DNA from: a bacterium UBA6154
Lineage (GTDB): Bacteria; Actinomycetota; Actinomycetes; S36-B12
Direction of reading: 5' to 3'
DNA: 64,000 nt
Assembly: GCA_002422375.1 (NCBI GenBank)
Contig: DIUQ01000021.1
Location: forward strand, 1-64,000
A program made the position numbers and the translations under genes. The notes beneath the pieces were generated by a model, which was given only the letters and a program-made list of their open reading frames with translations, made no database searches and had not been told where the DNA came from. Shown here piece after piece: positions 49,017 to 57,235 of this stretch. Each line of letters starts with the position of its first letter. Within the stretch, counting starts at the first letter, position 1.

Positions 49017-49847
49017 TTAGGAGCGAGGTAATGCCGCCTCTAGTGCCTCTGGAGGTAGCTCTAAAGCTTTGCGGCGACGGTGTGCAACAAACTGAGAGGA
49101 CAAAACGATGACTAATGCCACAATGAACACCATGGTGGCTAAGGCGTTCACCTGCACCGGAATTCCCCGTTGGGCGGCACCCCAAATGTAAATCGGGAAG
49201 GTTACCACTGTGCCTGCATTGAAGAAGCTGATAATGAAATCGTCGAAAGATAGCGAGAATCCAAGTAACGCAGCACCAGCGATGCCCGGGGCGACAAGTG
49301 GGAGGGTCACGTATCGAAATGTTGCTCGCGGATTCGCATAAAGATCCCGGGCCGCTTCTTCGAGCCGTGGATCCATTCCTTGCAGGCGCGCTTTCACGGT
49401 GACGACAACGAATGAAATGGTGAACATGATGTGCGCGATAATGATGGTGGTTTCACCCAATGGAAAACGCAGGTTTAGGAACAGCGCCAACAGGCTCGCA
49501 CCCATGACTACTTCTGGTGTCGTCATGGGCAAGAAAATGAGAAGATTGGTCGTAGATCGCCCCTTGAACCGATACCGCACTAATGCAAAAGCGATCATGG
49601 TGCCCAGAATCGTGGCCACTATTGTCGATATCACACCGATCCGAATACTGATCATAAAGGAATCGCAGACTCCTGGAACGCCACAGAGGCTGGTCCACGC
49701 GTCCAGCGAAAATTTGTTCCAGCTGGTGTTGTACTTTCCTTCCGGCTTATTGAAGCTCAGTACCGCAACTACAGCAATGGGGACAAAGAGATAGACCAAC
49801 ACCAGAACGGCCACCACACCAAGAAGACGCTGCCTCACCCACCTCAT
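49017..49847 (-). CDS. potC: Spermidine/putrescine ABC permease PotC
   Basis: 276 residues, six hydrophobic helices, with the EAA loop LEEAARDLYANPRATFRYVTLPLVAPGI. The N terminus has VYLFVPIAVVAVLSFN, common in PotC. Partner of PotB in the membrane channel. ATG overlaps the potB stop as TAATG. Last gene of potDABC; the 115-base gap to the oxidase gene follows. Confidence 0.93.
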   Translation of the reverse strand: MRWVRQRLLGVVAVLVLVYLFVPIAVVAVLSFNKPEGKYNTSWNKFSLDAWTSLCGVPGVCDSFMISIRIGVISTIVATILGTMIAFALVRYRFKGRSTTNLLIFLPMTTPEVVMGASLLALFLNLRFPLGETTIIIAHIMFTISFVVVTVKARLQGMDPRLEEAARDLYANPRATFRYVTLPLVAPGIAGAALLGFSLSFDDFIISFFNAGTVVTFPIYIWGAAQRGIPVQVNALATMVFIVALVIVLSSQFVAHRRRKALELPPEALEAALPRS

Positions 49848-50737
49848 TAGACCAAGTCCTCCGTTCCGGCTCGGCGTATGTACGTGAAGACCAATACCAA
49901 AATGACCGCCATCAGCACAAAGGACAATGCGCTCGCCGTTGGGTAATCCCGGAACTCAATAAAGTTCGTTTGAATCACGTTTCCAATCATGCGATCCTGC
50001 GTGGAACCCAAAAGCTCCGCATTGATGTAGTCACCCGTTGCCGGTATAAACGTCAGCAACGTTCCTGCGACAACTCCGGGAAGTGAGAGCGGCCATGTCA
50101 CCTTACGGAAAGTTGTGAAGGCGGATGCATATAAGTCACTAGAGGCCTCGATCAAACGCGGATCAATTTTCTCCAACGCCGCATATAGCGGCAGGATCAT
50201 GAATGGCAAAAAGTTATAGGTTAATCCGGCGATCACCGCCAGACTTGTGTTGAGTATTCGATCCTCGGGAAGCAAGTGCAGTGCATTAAAGAAGCTAGTG
50301 ATAAATCCTTCATCAGCAAGGATTGTCTTCCACGCATATGTTCTGAGGAGGAAGGACGCAAAAGAAGGCGCAATGACAAGGACCAGCATGAGCGCCCGCC
50401 AACGACCCGCCTTGAATGCAATGAAATAGGCGAGCGGATAAGCAATAAGCAGGGCCAAAGCCGTGGCAATACCTGCATAGATGAAGGACTTGATGAACTG
50501 CGGCCAATATTCCGTTAACGCTTCTGGATAGTTACTTACTTTGAACGCGGGAACGTATTGGCCGGCTGCGCCCTCCACCGGCGCCTGCAGACTGGTTAAA
50601 AACAGTGTCACAAAGGGGATCGCGAAGAAAATACCCAGCCAGGTCATTCCCGGCAATAGCAGGAAATACCCAGTTCGAGACTTTTTCTGCGGACCGGGTT
50701 GCTGCTTCGCACCGGTGGCGGGAAGGACTGCAGCCAC
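49847..50737 (-). CDS. potB: Spermidine/putrescine ABC permease PotB
   Basis: 296 residues with about six helices and the EAA loop LIEASSDLYASAFTTFRKVTWPLSLPGV. The open frame runs 29 codons further, overlapping potA by 85 bases in a different frame, but GTG at 50737 lies two bases after the potA stop and starts just before the basic segment and first helix (TGYFLLLPGMTWLGIFFAIP), so it is preferred. Ribosome site is weak, consistent with translational coupling. Confidence 0.92.
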   Translation of the reverse strand: MAAVLPATGAKQQPGPQKKSRTGYFLLLPGMTWLGIFFAIPFVTLFLTSLQAPVEGAAGQYVPAFKVSNYPEALTEYWPQFIKSFIYAGIATALALLIAYPLAYFIAFKAGRWRALMLVLVIAPSFASFLLRTYAWKTILADEGFITSFFNALHLLPEDRILNTSLAVIAGLTYNFLPFMILPLYAALEKIDPRLIEASSDLYASAFTTFRKVTWPLSLPGVVAGTLLTFIPATGDYINAELLGSTQDRMIGNVIQTNFIEFRDYPTASALSFVLMAVILVLVFTYIRRAGTEDLV

Positions 50738-50739
50738 GA

Positions 50740-51891
50740 CTAGGCGCCCGTCGCTATTTCCTGCGCCGTTGCATGAAGAAGAGTCTCGCCACCACTCAAG
50801 CCAAATGAATGCTCCGGCGACCAATGCAAGATGACGTGATCTCCCACTTCACAGCGGTCGCCCACAATCACGTTTTGCTCAAACACTGTGACATCTTGAC
50901 CCCAGGCAGTCTCAACAACGTATTGGGTGGAGACACCCGTGTAGGACACATCGGTCACTCGACCCTCGAGTGAGTTATGCCCCATAGGGATTTTCTCACG
51001 ATCAACTACGTCCAGGACAGTAATCTTCTCGGGGCGAATACCGACAATGATTTCGTCACTCACGGCCGAGTTCCGCGAGGGAAGCAGGCTGAATGTTAAG
51101 CCGTGTGAATTGACGAGGATCGTATCTCCAGACATTCCGCCACGAGCTCCAGCAAAGAGATTGGACTGACCCAAGAAATTGGCGACAAAAACAGTCTTGG
51201 GTAGCTCGTAGATATCCGCAGGATGCCCCATCTGTTCAATTCGACCCGCGTTCATTACGGCTACCGTGTCCGCCATGGTCATGGCTTCCTCTTGATCATG
51301 CGTCACGTGGACGAATGTCGTTCCGACCTCAGTTTGGATACGTTTGAGTTCGATCTGCATTTGCCGCCGCAACTTAAGATCCAGTGCCCCCAGTGGTTCG
51401 TCAAGAAGCAGCACATCAGGCTGATTGATCAATGCCCGAGCTACCGCCACCCGCTGCTGCTGGCCACCGGATAGTTGCGCCGGCTTCCTTCGTGACATGG
51501 GACCAAGCTCCACCAACTCCAACATGGAATCAACTTGCGATTCAACATTCTTAACACCTCGTCGACGCAGCCCAAAAGCAACATTTTCGAATATGTCAAG
51601 GTGCGGAAATAGTGCATACGATTGAAATACGGTGTTAACCGGGCGTTGAAAGGCCCGCAAATTTGTGATGTCCTGACTGCCAATGAGGATTCTGCCTGAA
51701 GTCGGCTCTTCCAGTCCGGCGACCATGCGCAATGTGGTGGTCTTTCCGCAGCCAGATGCCCCCAAAAGCGCAAAGAACGAGCCGGCGGGAATGGTGAGAG
51801 TGAGATCGTCAACCGCAGCAACCTCACCAAACTTCTTCGTAAGATTTTCTAGGTGAAGGTCCTCGACATTACGTCCAGCGGTTGCACTCAC
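50740..51891 (-). CDS. potA: Spermidine/putrescine ABC transporter ATPase PotA
   Basis: 383 residues: Walker A GASGCGKTT, signature LSGGQQQRVAVARAL, Walker B VLLLDEPLGALD, then a C-terminal TOBE domain from about residue 285. Powers polyamine import with PotBC and PotD. GTG start with AGAGGA upstream. Separated from potD by a strong hairpin. Confidence 0.95.
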   Translation of the reverse strand: MSATAGRNVEDLHLENLTKKFGEVAAVDDLTLTIPAGSFFALLGASGCGKTTTLRMVAGLEEPTSGRILIGSQDITNLRAFQRPVNTVFQSYALFPHLDIFENVAFGLRRRGVKNVESQVDSMLELVELGPMSRRKPAQLSGGQQQRVAVARALINQPDVLLLDEPLGALDLKLRRQMQIELKRIQTEVGTTFVHVTHDQEEAMTMADTVAVMNAGRIEQMGHPADIYELPKTVFVANFLGQSNLFAGARGGMSGDTILVNSHGLTFSLLPSRNSAVSDEIIVGIRPEKITVLDVVDREKIPMGHNSLEGRVTDVSYTGVSTQYVVETAWGQDVTVFEQNVIVGDRCEVGDHVILHWSPEHSFGLSGGETLLHATAQEIATGA

Positions 51892-51912
51892 AGGCTATTC
51901 CTCTCAGACATA

Positions 51913-51943
51913 TTCTGGGGATCGAGTGACTCGATCCCCAGAA
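51913..51943 (-). terminator. Intercistronic hairpin between potD and potA
   Basis: TTCTGGGGATCGAGT, one base, then its exact reverse complement: 15 perfect pairs in sequence, 13-14 usable in a hairpin. It begins ten bases after the potD stop and no T-tract follows on the minus strand. Partial terminator or 3' stabiliser that gives more binding protein than ATPase/permease is the usual role of such elements. Confidence 0.78.
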
Positions 51944-51952
51944 AAATAGGTA

Positions 51953-53158
51953 TTAGTTGCCGATTGCCTTCTGGAACAAGCGCTCGTACGTCTCGTTCTG
52001 CTCTGGGGTCAACTCCATGAATACATAGGTCTGATTGAGCATGGCATCTGACGGGAAGATGAACTCATTGTTGGCCAATTCCGGATCAATTTTTTCCATT
52101 TCGGCCTGCGCACCCTGCACTGGACAGATGTAGTTAACCCACGCCGCAACTTGTGCTGCGACCGCTGGGTCGTAGTAGTGGTTCATGATTTTTTCAGCGT
52201 TTGCCTTGTGCTGTGCCAGTGCAGGAATCACCATGTTGTCGGTCCACAATGTGCCACCACTCTCGGGAAGGGAGAAACCGAAGTCATCTCCCATGGCAAA
52301 GATGTCACCTGACCAGCCAATAACTGCAATGACATCTCCGCTGTCCATGGCTGCGATGTAATCGTTGCCAGTTACTTGCCGAACCTGGCCATTGTCAACC
52401 TGCTGCGTCAAGACCGCAATGCACTCTTCAAACTCAGCATCCGTGAAATCAGCGGGGTCATAACCCTGCCACGCCAAGATGCAGCCCATGGTGTCGCGCA
52501 TCTCGGACAGGAGTGTTATGCGACCTTTGAGGGCCGGATCAAAAAGTTCATCTAGTGAGGTCATGGATGACTTGCCGGTTGCTTCCTGGAGGGCGGAAAT
52601 GTTGTAACCCAAACCAGCAAATCCTGATTGCCACGGCAAGGAATACTCACGGGGTTTGTCAAAGTTCACATCAGCCAATCGAGGAATGAGGTTGACCGAA
52701 TTGGGAATTAACGACTTATCTAGCTTTTGAGCAAAGCCATTTTGGATCCATAAGGCTGCCATCCAGTCCGTCAACACGACCAAGTCCCGACCAATGTCTT
52801 GGCCTTGCTCCAACTGCGTGCGCACCTTGGCGTAAAACTCGTTATTGTCGTTGACATCTTCTGTGTAAATGACATCGATGCCCGTTGCCTCTTCAAATGC
52901 TACGAGAGAAGGATATTCGCCGGTGTCTTCGTCGATATCCAGATAGGAAGGCCAGTTGGACCAATTGGCAATCATTTCTGTATCGGAGAGGTCGGTCGCA
53001 GCAGAGGCCTCACCCGAAGACTCAGAACCCGTTCCACATGCAGCAGCCACCATTGCTGCACTACCGATGCCGGCCACCTGAAGGAGTCGGCGACGAGATA
53101 CAGATGTGCGGATTTGGCCGGCAAGTGCGGCAACGGCCTCGGGTCGATTGCTGGTCAT
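51953..53158 (-). CDS. potD: Spermidine/putrescine-binding lipoprotein PotD
   Basis: Periplasmic-type solute-binding protein, about 401 residues. The signal region has SVSRRRLLQVAGIGSAAMVA followed by AAC, combining a Tat-like twin-arginine with a lipobox, so it is probably an anchored lipoprotein. Mature part matches the PotD family (ATDLSDTEMIANWSNWPSYL, DLVVLTDWMAALWIQNGFAQ). ATG at 53158 with AGGAGAGG is chosen over the longer frame at 53239. First gene of the potDABC run. Confidence 0.93.
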   Translation of the reverse strand: MTSNRPEAVAALAGQIRTSVSRRRLLQVAGIGSAAMVAAACGTGSESSGEASAATDLSDTEMIANWSNWPSYLDIDEDTGEYPSLVAFEEATGIDVIYTEDVNDNNEFYAKVRTQLEQGQDIGRDLVVLTDWMAALWIQNGFAQKLDKSLIPNSVNLIPRLADVNFDKPREYSLPWQSGFAGLGYNISALQEATGKSSMTSLDELFDPALKGRITLLSEMRDTMGCILAWQGYDPADFTDAEFEECIAVLTQQVDNGQVRQVTGNDYIAAMDSGDVIAVIGWSGDIFAMGDDFGFSLPESGGTLWTDNMVIPALAQHKANAEKIMNHYYDPAVAAQVAAWVNYICPVQGAQAEMEKIDPELANNEFIFPSDAMLNQTYVFMELTPEQNETYERLFQKAIGN

Positions 53159-53275
53159 GGCTTTTCCTCTCCTGTCCCCCAGTGGGGTACGTGGATCAAT
53201 ACGGTCACGATAGTAGTCACGGAGCGTAATACTGACCATATCCGCGAAAATTATCCTACAAACCAGGCGCTGAGG

Positions 53276-54754
53276 TTAGGAATGGAAGATAGTCCGATGC
53301 CATTCCTTCGCAATGTCACCGCTGATATCCACCGCGACATGCTTAACCCTGGTGTACTCCTCTAATGAGTAGGTTGACATGTCCTTTCCGAACCCTGAGC
53401 CGCCGAATCCTCCGTGTGGCATTTCACTCATGATCGGAATATGGTCGTTGATCCACACAGTGCCAGCGTTAATTTCACGCTGAGCTCGCTCCGATAACAC
53501 CACTGATTGAGTCCAGGCTGAAGCTGCCAATCCGTACGGAGTGTCATTAGCGAGTCGAATGCCCTCCTCCACCGATGCATAGGGCAATACCACCAGAACG
53601 GGACCAAAAATCTCCTCTTGGACAATCTCCGATGACTGATCAGCACCCGTAATGAGGGTGGGGGCGTAATACGCCCCGGTTGTCCCTACGACGTGCCCAC
53701 CCACTCGAACGGTGGCACCAGCAGCGATAGCCCGTTCAACAAAACCATGCACCCGCTCCTGCTGCACCATGGAGACCAACGGTCCAATATCTGTTGAAGC
53801 ATCTTGCGGATCGCCCACCCGAATGCGGGAGAATATTTCACTAACTTTGTCGACAAAGGACTCGAAGAGGGATTCGTGTACATATGCACGAGTTGCCGCT
53901 GTGCAATCCTGCCCGGTGTTGATTAATGAGGCGGCTACCGCGCCCTGGACAGCAGCGTCGAGATCAGCATCAGCGAACACCACGAACGGCGCTTTACCGC
54001 CTAATTCCAAATGCACCCGCTTTATTCCCCGAGTTGCCAACTCCATGACACGTTGTCCAACGCGCGTTGAACCGGTGAAAGACACCATGGCGACATCGGG
54101 GTGGCTCACCAGCGCCTCGCCGGCAACCGGTCCGGCCCCAGTCACGACATTGACCACACCGGCTGGAAAACCCACGGCGGTACAGTCTTCCGCGAACATG
54201 AGGGCCGTCAATGGCGTGAGCTCAGCCGGCTTGAGCACAATGGTGTTACCAGCGGCAATGGCTGGCAGAATTTTCCAGGCAGCCATTTGCAGTGGATAGT
54301 TCCACGGAGCGATCGAACCAATCACGCCGACAGGCTCCCGCCGAATGGAAGAGTTCAGATGGCTCACCCATTCAACAGAGGCTTTACCCTCTAATTGACG
54401 GGCCAACCCGGCAAAGAAATTGACGTTGTCAATAGAACCTGGCACGTCGAATTCACGACACAGCCGGTACGGCTTGCCTGACTGTGCTGACTCCACGCGA
54501 ATGTATTCCTGTTCGCGTTCCTGCAGCCGACGAGCCAAAGCCATGAGCAGCATGCTTCGTTCGACCGGCGTGGTTAACGACCATTGTGTCCATGCTTCTC
54601 GGGCGGAGGCCACCGCGAGATCAACATCCTCCGCCGTAGCAAGGCTCAGTGTGGCGACAACCCGTTGCTGCGCGGGGTCTATGACCTCCCACGAGGCACC
54701 ATGCCCATTAAAGGCTGCACCGTTTATCCAGGATCCGTGCGTAGTGTCTGCCAT
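53276..54754 (-). CDS. Gamma-aminobutyraldehyde dehydrogenase (aldehyde dehydrogenase family)
   Basis: 492 residues, classical ALDH fold: PWNYPLQMAAWKILPAIAAGN, catalytic Glu in LELGGKAPF and catalytic Cys in NTGQDCTAATR. NTGQDC is typical of the 1-pyrroline/gamma-aminobutyraldehyde group (PatD). It would oxidise 4-aminobutanal, formed from putrescine by the FAD oxidase, to GABA, which GabT then uses. Between mocR and potD, 36 bases from each neighbour's gap region; may be cotranscribed with potD. Confidence 0.9.
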   Translation of the reverse strand: MADTTHGSWINGAAFNGHGASWEVIDPAQQRVVATLSLATAEDVDLAVASAREAWTQWSLTTPVERSMLLMALARRLQEREQEYIRVESAQSGKPYRLCREFDVPGSIDNVNFFAGLARQLEGKASVEWVSHLNSSIRREPVGVIGSIAPWNYPLQMAAWKILPAIAAGNTIVLKPAELTPLTALMFAEDCTAVGFPAGVVNVVTGAGPVAGEALVSHPDVAMVSFTGSTRVGQRVMELATRGIKRVHLELGGKAPFVVFADADLDAAVQGAVAASLINTGQDCTAATRAYVHESLFESFVDKVSEIFSRIRVGDPQDASTDIGPLVSMVQQERVHGFVERAIAAGATVRVGGHVVGTTGAYYAPTLITGADQSSEIVQEEIFGPVLVVLPYASVEEGIRLANDTPYGLAASAWTQSVVLSERAQREINAGTVWINDHIPIMSEMPHGGFGGSGFGKDMSTYSLEEYTRVKHVAVDISGDIAKEWHRTIFHS

Positions 54755-54776
54755 GCTGGCATCCTTTCAGATCATG

Positions 54777-54804
54777 TAGTTCCCCTCGACCCGATGGGGA
54801 ACTA
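54777..54804 (-). terminator. Hairpin at the mocR 3' end
   Basis: TAGTTCCCC, 10-base loop, GGGGAACTA: nine perfect pairs, the first overlapping the mocR stop codon. It lies between mocR and the aldehyde dehydrogenase gene. Without a T-tract; likely a terminator or attenuator that separates the regulator from the catabolic genes. Confidence 0.65.
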
Positions 54805-56235
54805 TCTCAAACCACGAGCGGGTGTGGCAGTACCAATGGCTTGCACCAAAGTGTCGGCTAGTTCAGTAATGCGACGAGGGTCACTAGGCAAACCCGCAAC
54901 GGTAACCCGAACTCCAGCAACGCTATCCCTCCCGGTGAAAAAAGGTTTGCCAGGTGCCACCCGGATACCCTGGGCTGCAAGGTTCACCAGCGTTGATTGT
55001 TCGTCGGTCACCGGTACAAATACGTTGATGCCGTCACCTGGGCTGCTCTCTAACCCTCGATCGGCGAGCGCTTCTCGGAGATGCGTGGACCGAAATGAGT
55101 ACTCATCACGGGCATGCTCCACGGTGCTCATGGACTCGGGATCTGTGAGAAGTTCCACCAGGATATGTTGCAGAAGTCTGCTACTCCAGCCTGGCCCGAG
55201 CATACGTTGACGAATGAGTGGATCAATAACTTCGGCAGAGCCACCAACTGCCGCAAGCCGCAAATCTGGACCATGGGTCTTGGAATAGCTTCGAATATGA
55301 ACGGTACGATGCGGAAGATATTGCCCAATACTCACATCAGGGGCGCCAGAAATATCACCGCTGTGATCATCTTCAATCACCCAGCAATCCGACAAAGACA
55401 GGCACGCTGCAATCTCTGAGGCGCGCAATTGGGACATGCTTGTGCCCGTTGGATTGTGGGCCCGTGGTTGGACGAACAAGGCAACGGGTTCGCGATTCAT
55501 GGAATTCTGGAGGTCGGGCATGGACAGGCCTTGTTCGTCCAGTGGAATGGAAATAATCTCGGCCCCGGCACGCTCCAAGATATCCAGCAATGGAGGGAAT
55601 CCCGGGGATTCCACGACCACGCGGTCACCAAAAGTGATCAAATGGTCAACGATGCGAGATAGCGCGTCCAAGGCGCCATCTACGACGGTCACCGACTCCG
55701 GCCGGAAAGGCCACGTATCGCGGAGCAATCCGTCTAATTCGGCAATGACAGGTTCGTCGAAATAGGAACTGGACCAGATATCGCCGTTGTTCGTGACTCG
55801 GGCAAGTGCTGACGCCAACGAAGGCAGTAAGAGTGGGTCGGGCGTGCCGCGGGAGAGGTCAACGGTCGAGGGAATAGATGGACCACCCAAACCCAAGAAA
55901 CGTTGTGCAACCTCCTGCTCCCGTGCGGCGGTGACGAATGTTCCAGCCCGCCCTCGAGTGGTTAGAACTCCCGCCTGCACAAGGCCCTGCCACGCCTGAT
56001 TGACGGTGGCCGGACTCACCCCTAAGACAACACTCAGTTCGCGGACGGTTGGCAATTTAGCGCCTTGCTCAATGTCTCCAGCGGTGATTAAACGTCGCAG
56101 AGCAGCGGCTATCTGTCGAGCACTCTTGCCTTCGATGGCTTGAGCTATGCCCGTGGCGAGTGCCGACGCGTCCTGCTGATGAACGGCGGGCGCCGTCCGG
56201 GATCCACGAAACCCTTCTTTTCTAGCGGCCACCAC
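54802..56235 (-). CDS. MocR-family transcriptional regulator (GntR HTH plus aminotransferase-like domain)
   Basis: 477 residues: N-terminal GntR winged helix (about 35-105, LPTVRELSVVLGVSPATVNQ) and a fold-type-I aminotransferase domain retaining HNPTGTSMS, EDDHSGDI and the PLP lysine in YSKTHGPDLRLA. Such proteins (GabR, PdxR, TauR) bind PLP plus an amino compound as the effector. It lies between a GABA/putrescine locus and, divergently, a beta-alanine-producing operon, so GABA or beta-alanine are plausible effectors. Divergent start sites are 105 bases apart, with several operator-like repeats. Confidence 0.9.
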   Translation of the reverse strand: MVAARKEGFRGSRTAPAVHQQDASALATGIAQAIEGKSARQIAAALRRLITAGDIEQGAKLPTVRELSVVLGVSPATVNQAWQGLVQAGVLTTRGRAGTFVTAAREQEVAQRFLGLGGPSIPSTVDLSRGTPDPLLLPSLASALARVTNNGDIWSSSYFDEPVIAELDGLLRDTWPFRPESVTVVDGALDALSRIVDHLITFGDRVVVESPGFPPLLDILERAGAEIISIPLDEQGLSMPDLQNSMNREPVALFVQPRAHNPTGTSMSQLRASEIAACLSLSDCWVIEDDHSGDISGAPDVSIGQYLPHRTVHIRSYSKTHGPDLRLAAVGGSAEVIDPLIRQRMLGPGWSSRLLQHILVELLTDPESMSTVEHARDEYSFRSTHLREALADRGLESSPGDGINVFVPVTDEQSTLVNLAAQGIRVAPGKPFFTGRDSVAGVRVTVAGLPSDPRRITELADTLVQAIGTATPARGLR

Positions 56236-56259
56236 CTCACCCCCACGTCACAATTCTCG

Positions 56260-56324
56260 TAACAAATTTGTTAAACGCCTGTCTAACACAAGTTTTTGTG
56301 TCTAGCCTAGGAAATAACACAAAA
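56260..56324. promoter_or_regulatory. Operator-like repeat cluster between mocR and the pyrimidine operon
   Basis: Perfect palindrome TAACAAATTTGTTA at 56260-56273; inverted repeat ACACAA-GTTT-TTGTGT at 56286-56301; TAACACAAG at 56284 and TAACACAAAA at 56315. All share a TAACA(CA)AA core, spaced 24 and 31 bases. Such clustered half-sites in a divergent region are what a MocR/GntR regulator uses. GGAGG for the nitrilase gene is at 56331-56335. No clear promoter hexamers assigned. Confidence 0.62.
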
Positions 56325-56340
56325 TTCTTAGGAGGAACTC

Positions 56341-57177
56341 ATGAGCATTGTTCGAGCAGCCCTTGTTCAAACGGATTGGACCGGGGACAAGGAGAGCATG
56401 ATCCGCAAGCACGAGGATTATGCCCGAGCAGCAGCAGAACAAGGCGTCAAAGTTATTTGTTTCCAAGAGTTGTTCTACGGTCCGTATTTTTGCCAAGTTC
56501 AGGATGCAGCGTTCTACGAATACGCCGAAGCGATTCCAGGACCTATCACTGAGCGCTTCCAAAAATTGGCGCGCGAACTGGAAATGGTCATGGTTCTCCC
56601 CATGTACGAAGATGCCGGACCAGGTTTTCTCTACAACACCGCCGCGGTGATCGACGCTGACGGGAGCTACCTGGGTAAGTATCGCAAGCAGCACATCCCC
56701 CACGTGAAGGGTTTCTGGGAGAAGTTTTACTTCCGTCCTGGGAATGGCGGATACCCCGTATTTGACACAGCCGTCGGAAAGATTGGTGTGTACATCTGTT
56801 ATGACCGCCACTTCCCTGAAGGGTGGAGAGCATTGGGACTCAATGGCGCCCAAATTGTCTTCAACCCCTCGGCCACTTCCCGCGGTTTATCCCAATATTT
56901 GTGGGGTATTGAGCAGCCTGCCGCCGCCGTTGCCAATGAATACTTTGTCGGTGCTATTAACCGTGTAGGCATTGAAGACCTCGGCGACGACGATTTCTAT
57001 GGTCAGTCATATTTTGTTGACCCCGAAGGAAGCTACGTCGGCGAAAAAGGCGACCCCTATAAGTCCGAATTAATTGTGCGTGATTTGGATCTAGACATGA
57101 TCAACACGGTGCGTACCCGCTGGCAGTTCTACCGTGATCGTCGTCCTGATGCCTACGATGATTTAGTTCGCCCGTAA
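56341..57177 (+). CDS. Nitrilase-superfamily N-carbamoyl-beta-alanine amidohydrolase (beta-ureidopropionase)
   Basis: 278 residues with the catalytic triad E43 (FQELFYG), K116 (KYRKQHIPH) and C153 (GVYICYDRHFPEGWR), plus E127. GFWEKFYFRPGNGGY and the C-terminal RTRWQFYRDRRPDAY are characteristic of beta-ureidopropionase and N-carbamoylputrescine amidase. Context with dihydropyrimidinase makes N-carbamoyl-beta-alanine (or the 3-aminoisobutyrate analogue) the expected substrate, giving beta-alanine, CO2 and ammonia. First gene of the operon, ATG with GGAGG. N-carbamoylputrescine cannot be excluded given the polyamine genes next door. Confidence 0.86.
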   Translation: MSIVRAALVQTDWTGDKESMIRKHEDYARAAAEQGVKVICFQELFYGPYFCQVQDAAFYEYAEAIPGPITERFQKLARELEMVMVLPMYEDAGPGFLYNTAAVIDADGSYLGKYRKQHIPHVKGFWEKFYFRPGNGGYPVFDTAVGKIGVYICYDRHFPEGWRALGLNGAQIVFNPSATSRGLSQYLWGIEQPAAAVANEYFVGAINRVGIEDLGDDDFYGQSYFVDPEGSYVGEKGDPYKSELIVRDLDLDMINTVRTRWQFYRDRRPDAYDDLVRP

Positions 57178-57235
57178 TCGGGAACCTTGCCGCTTCACCA
57201 ACCCACATGTCACGTCCTGCAGTAAAGGAGTCGTC

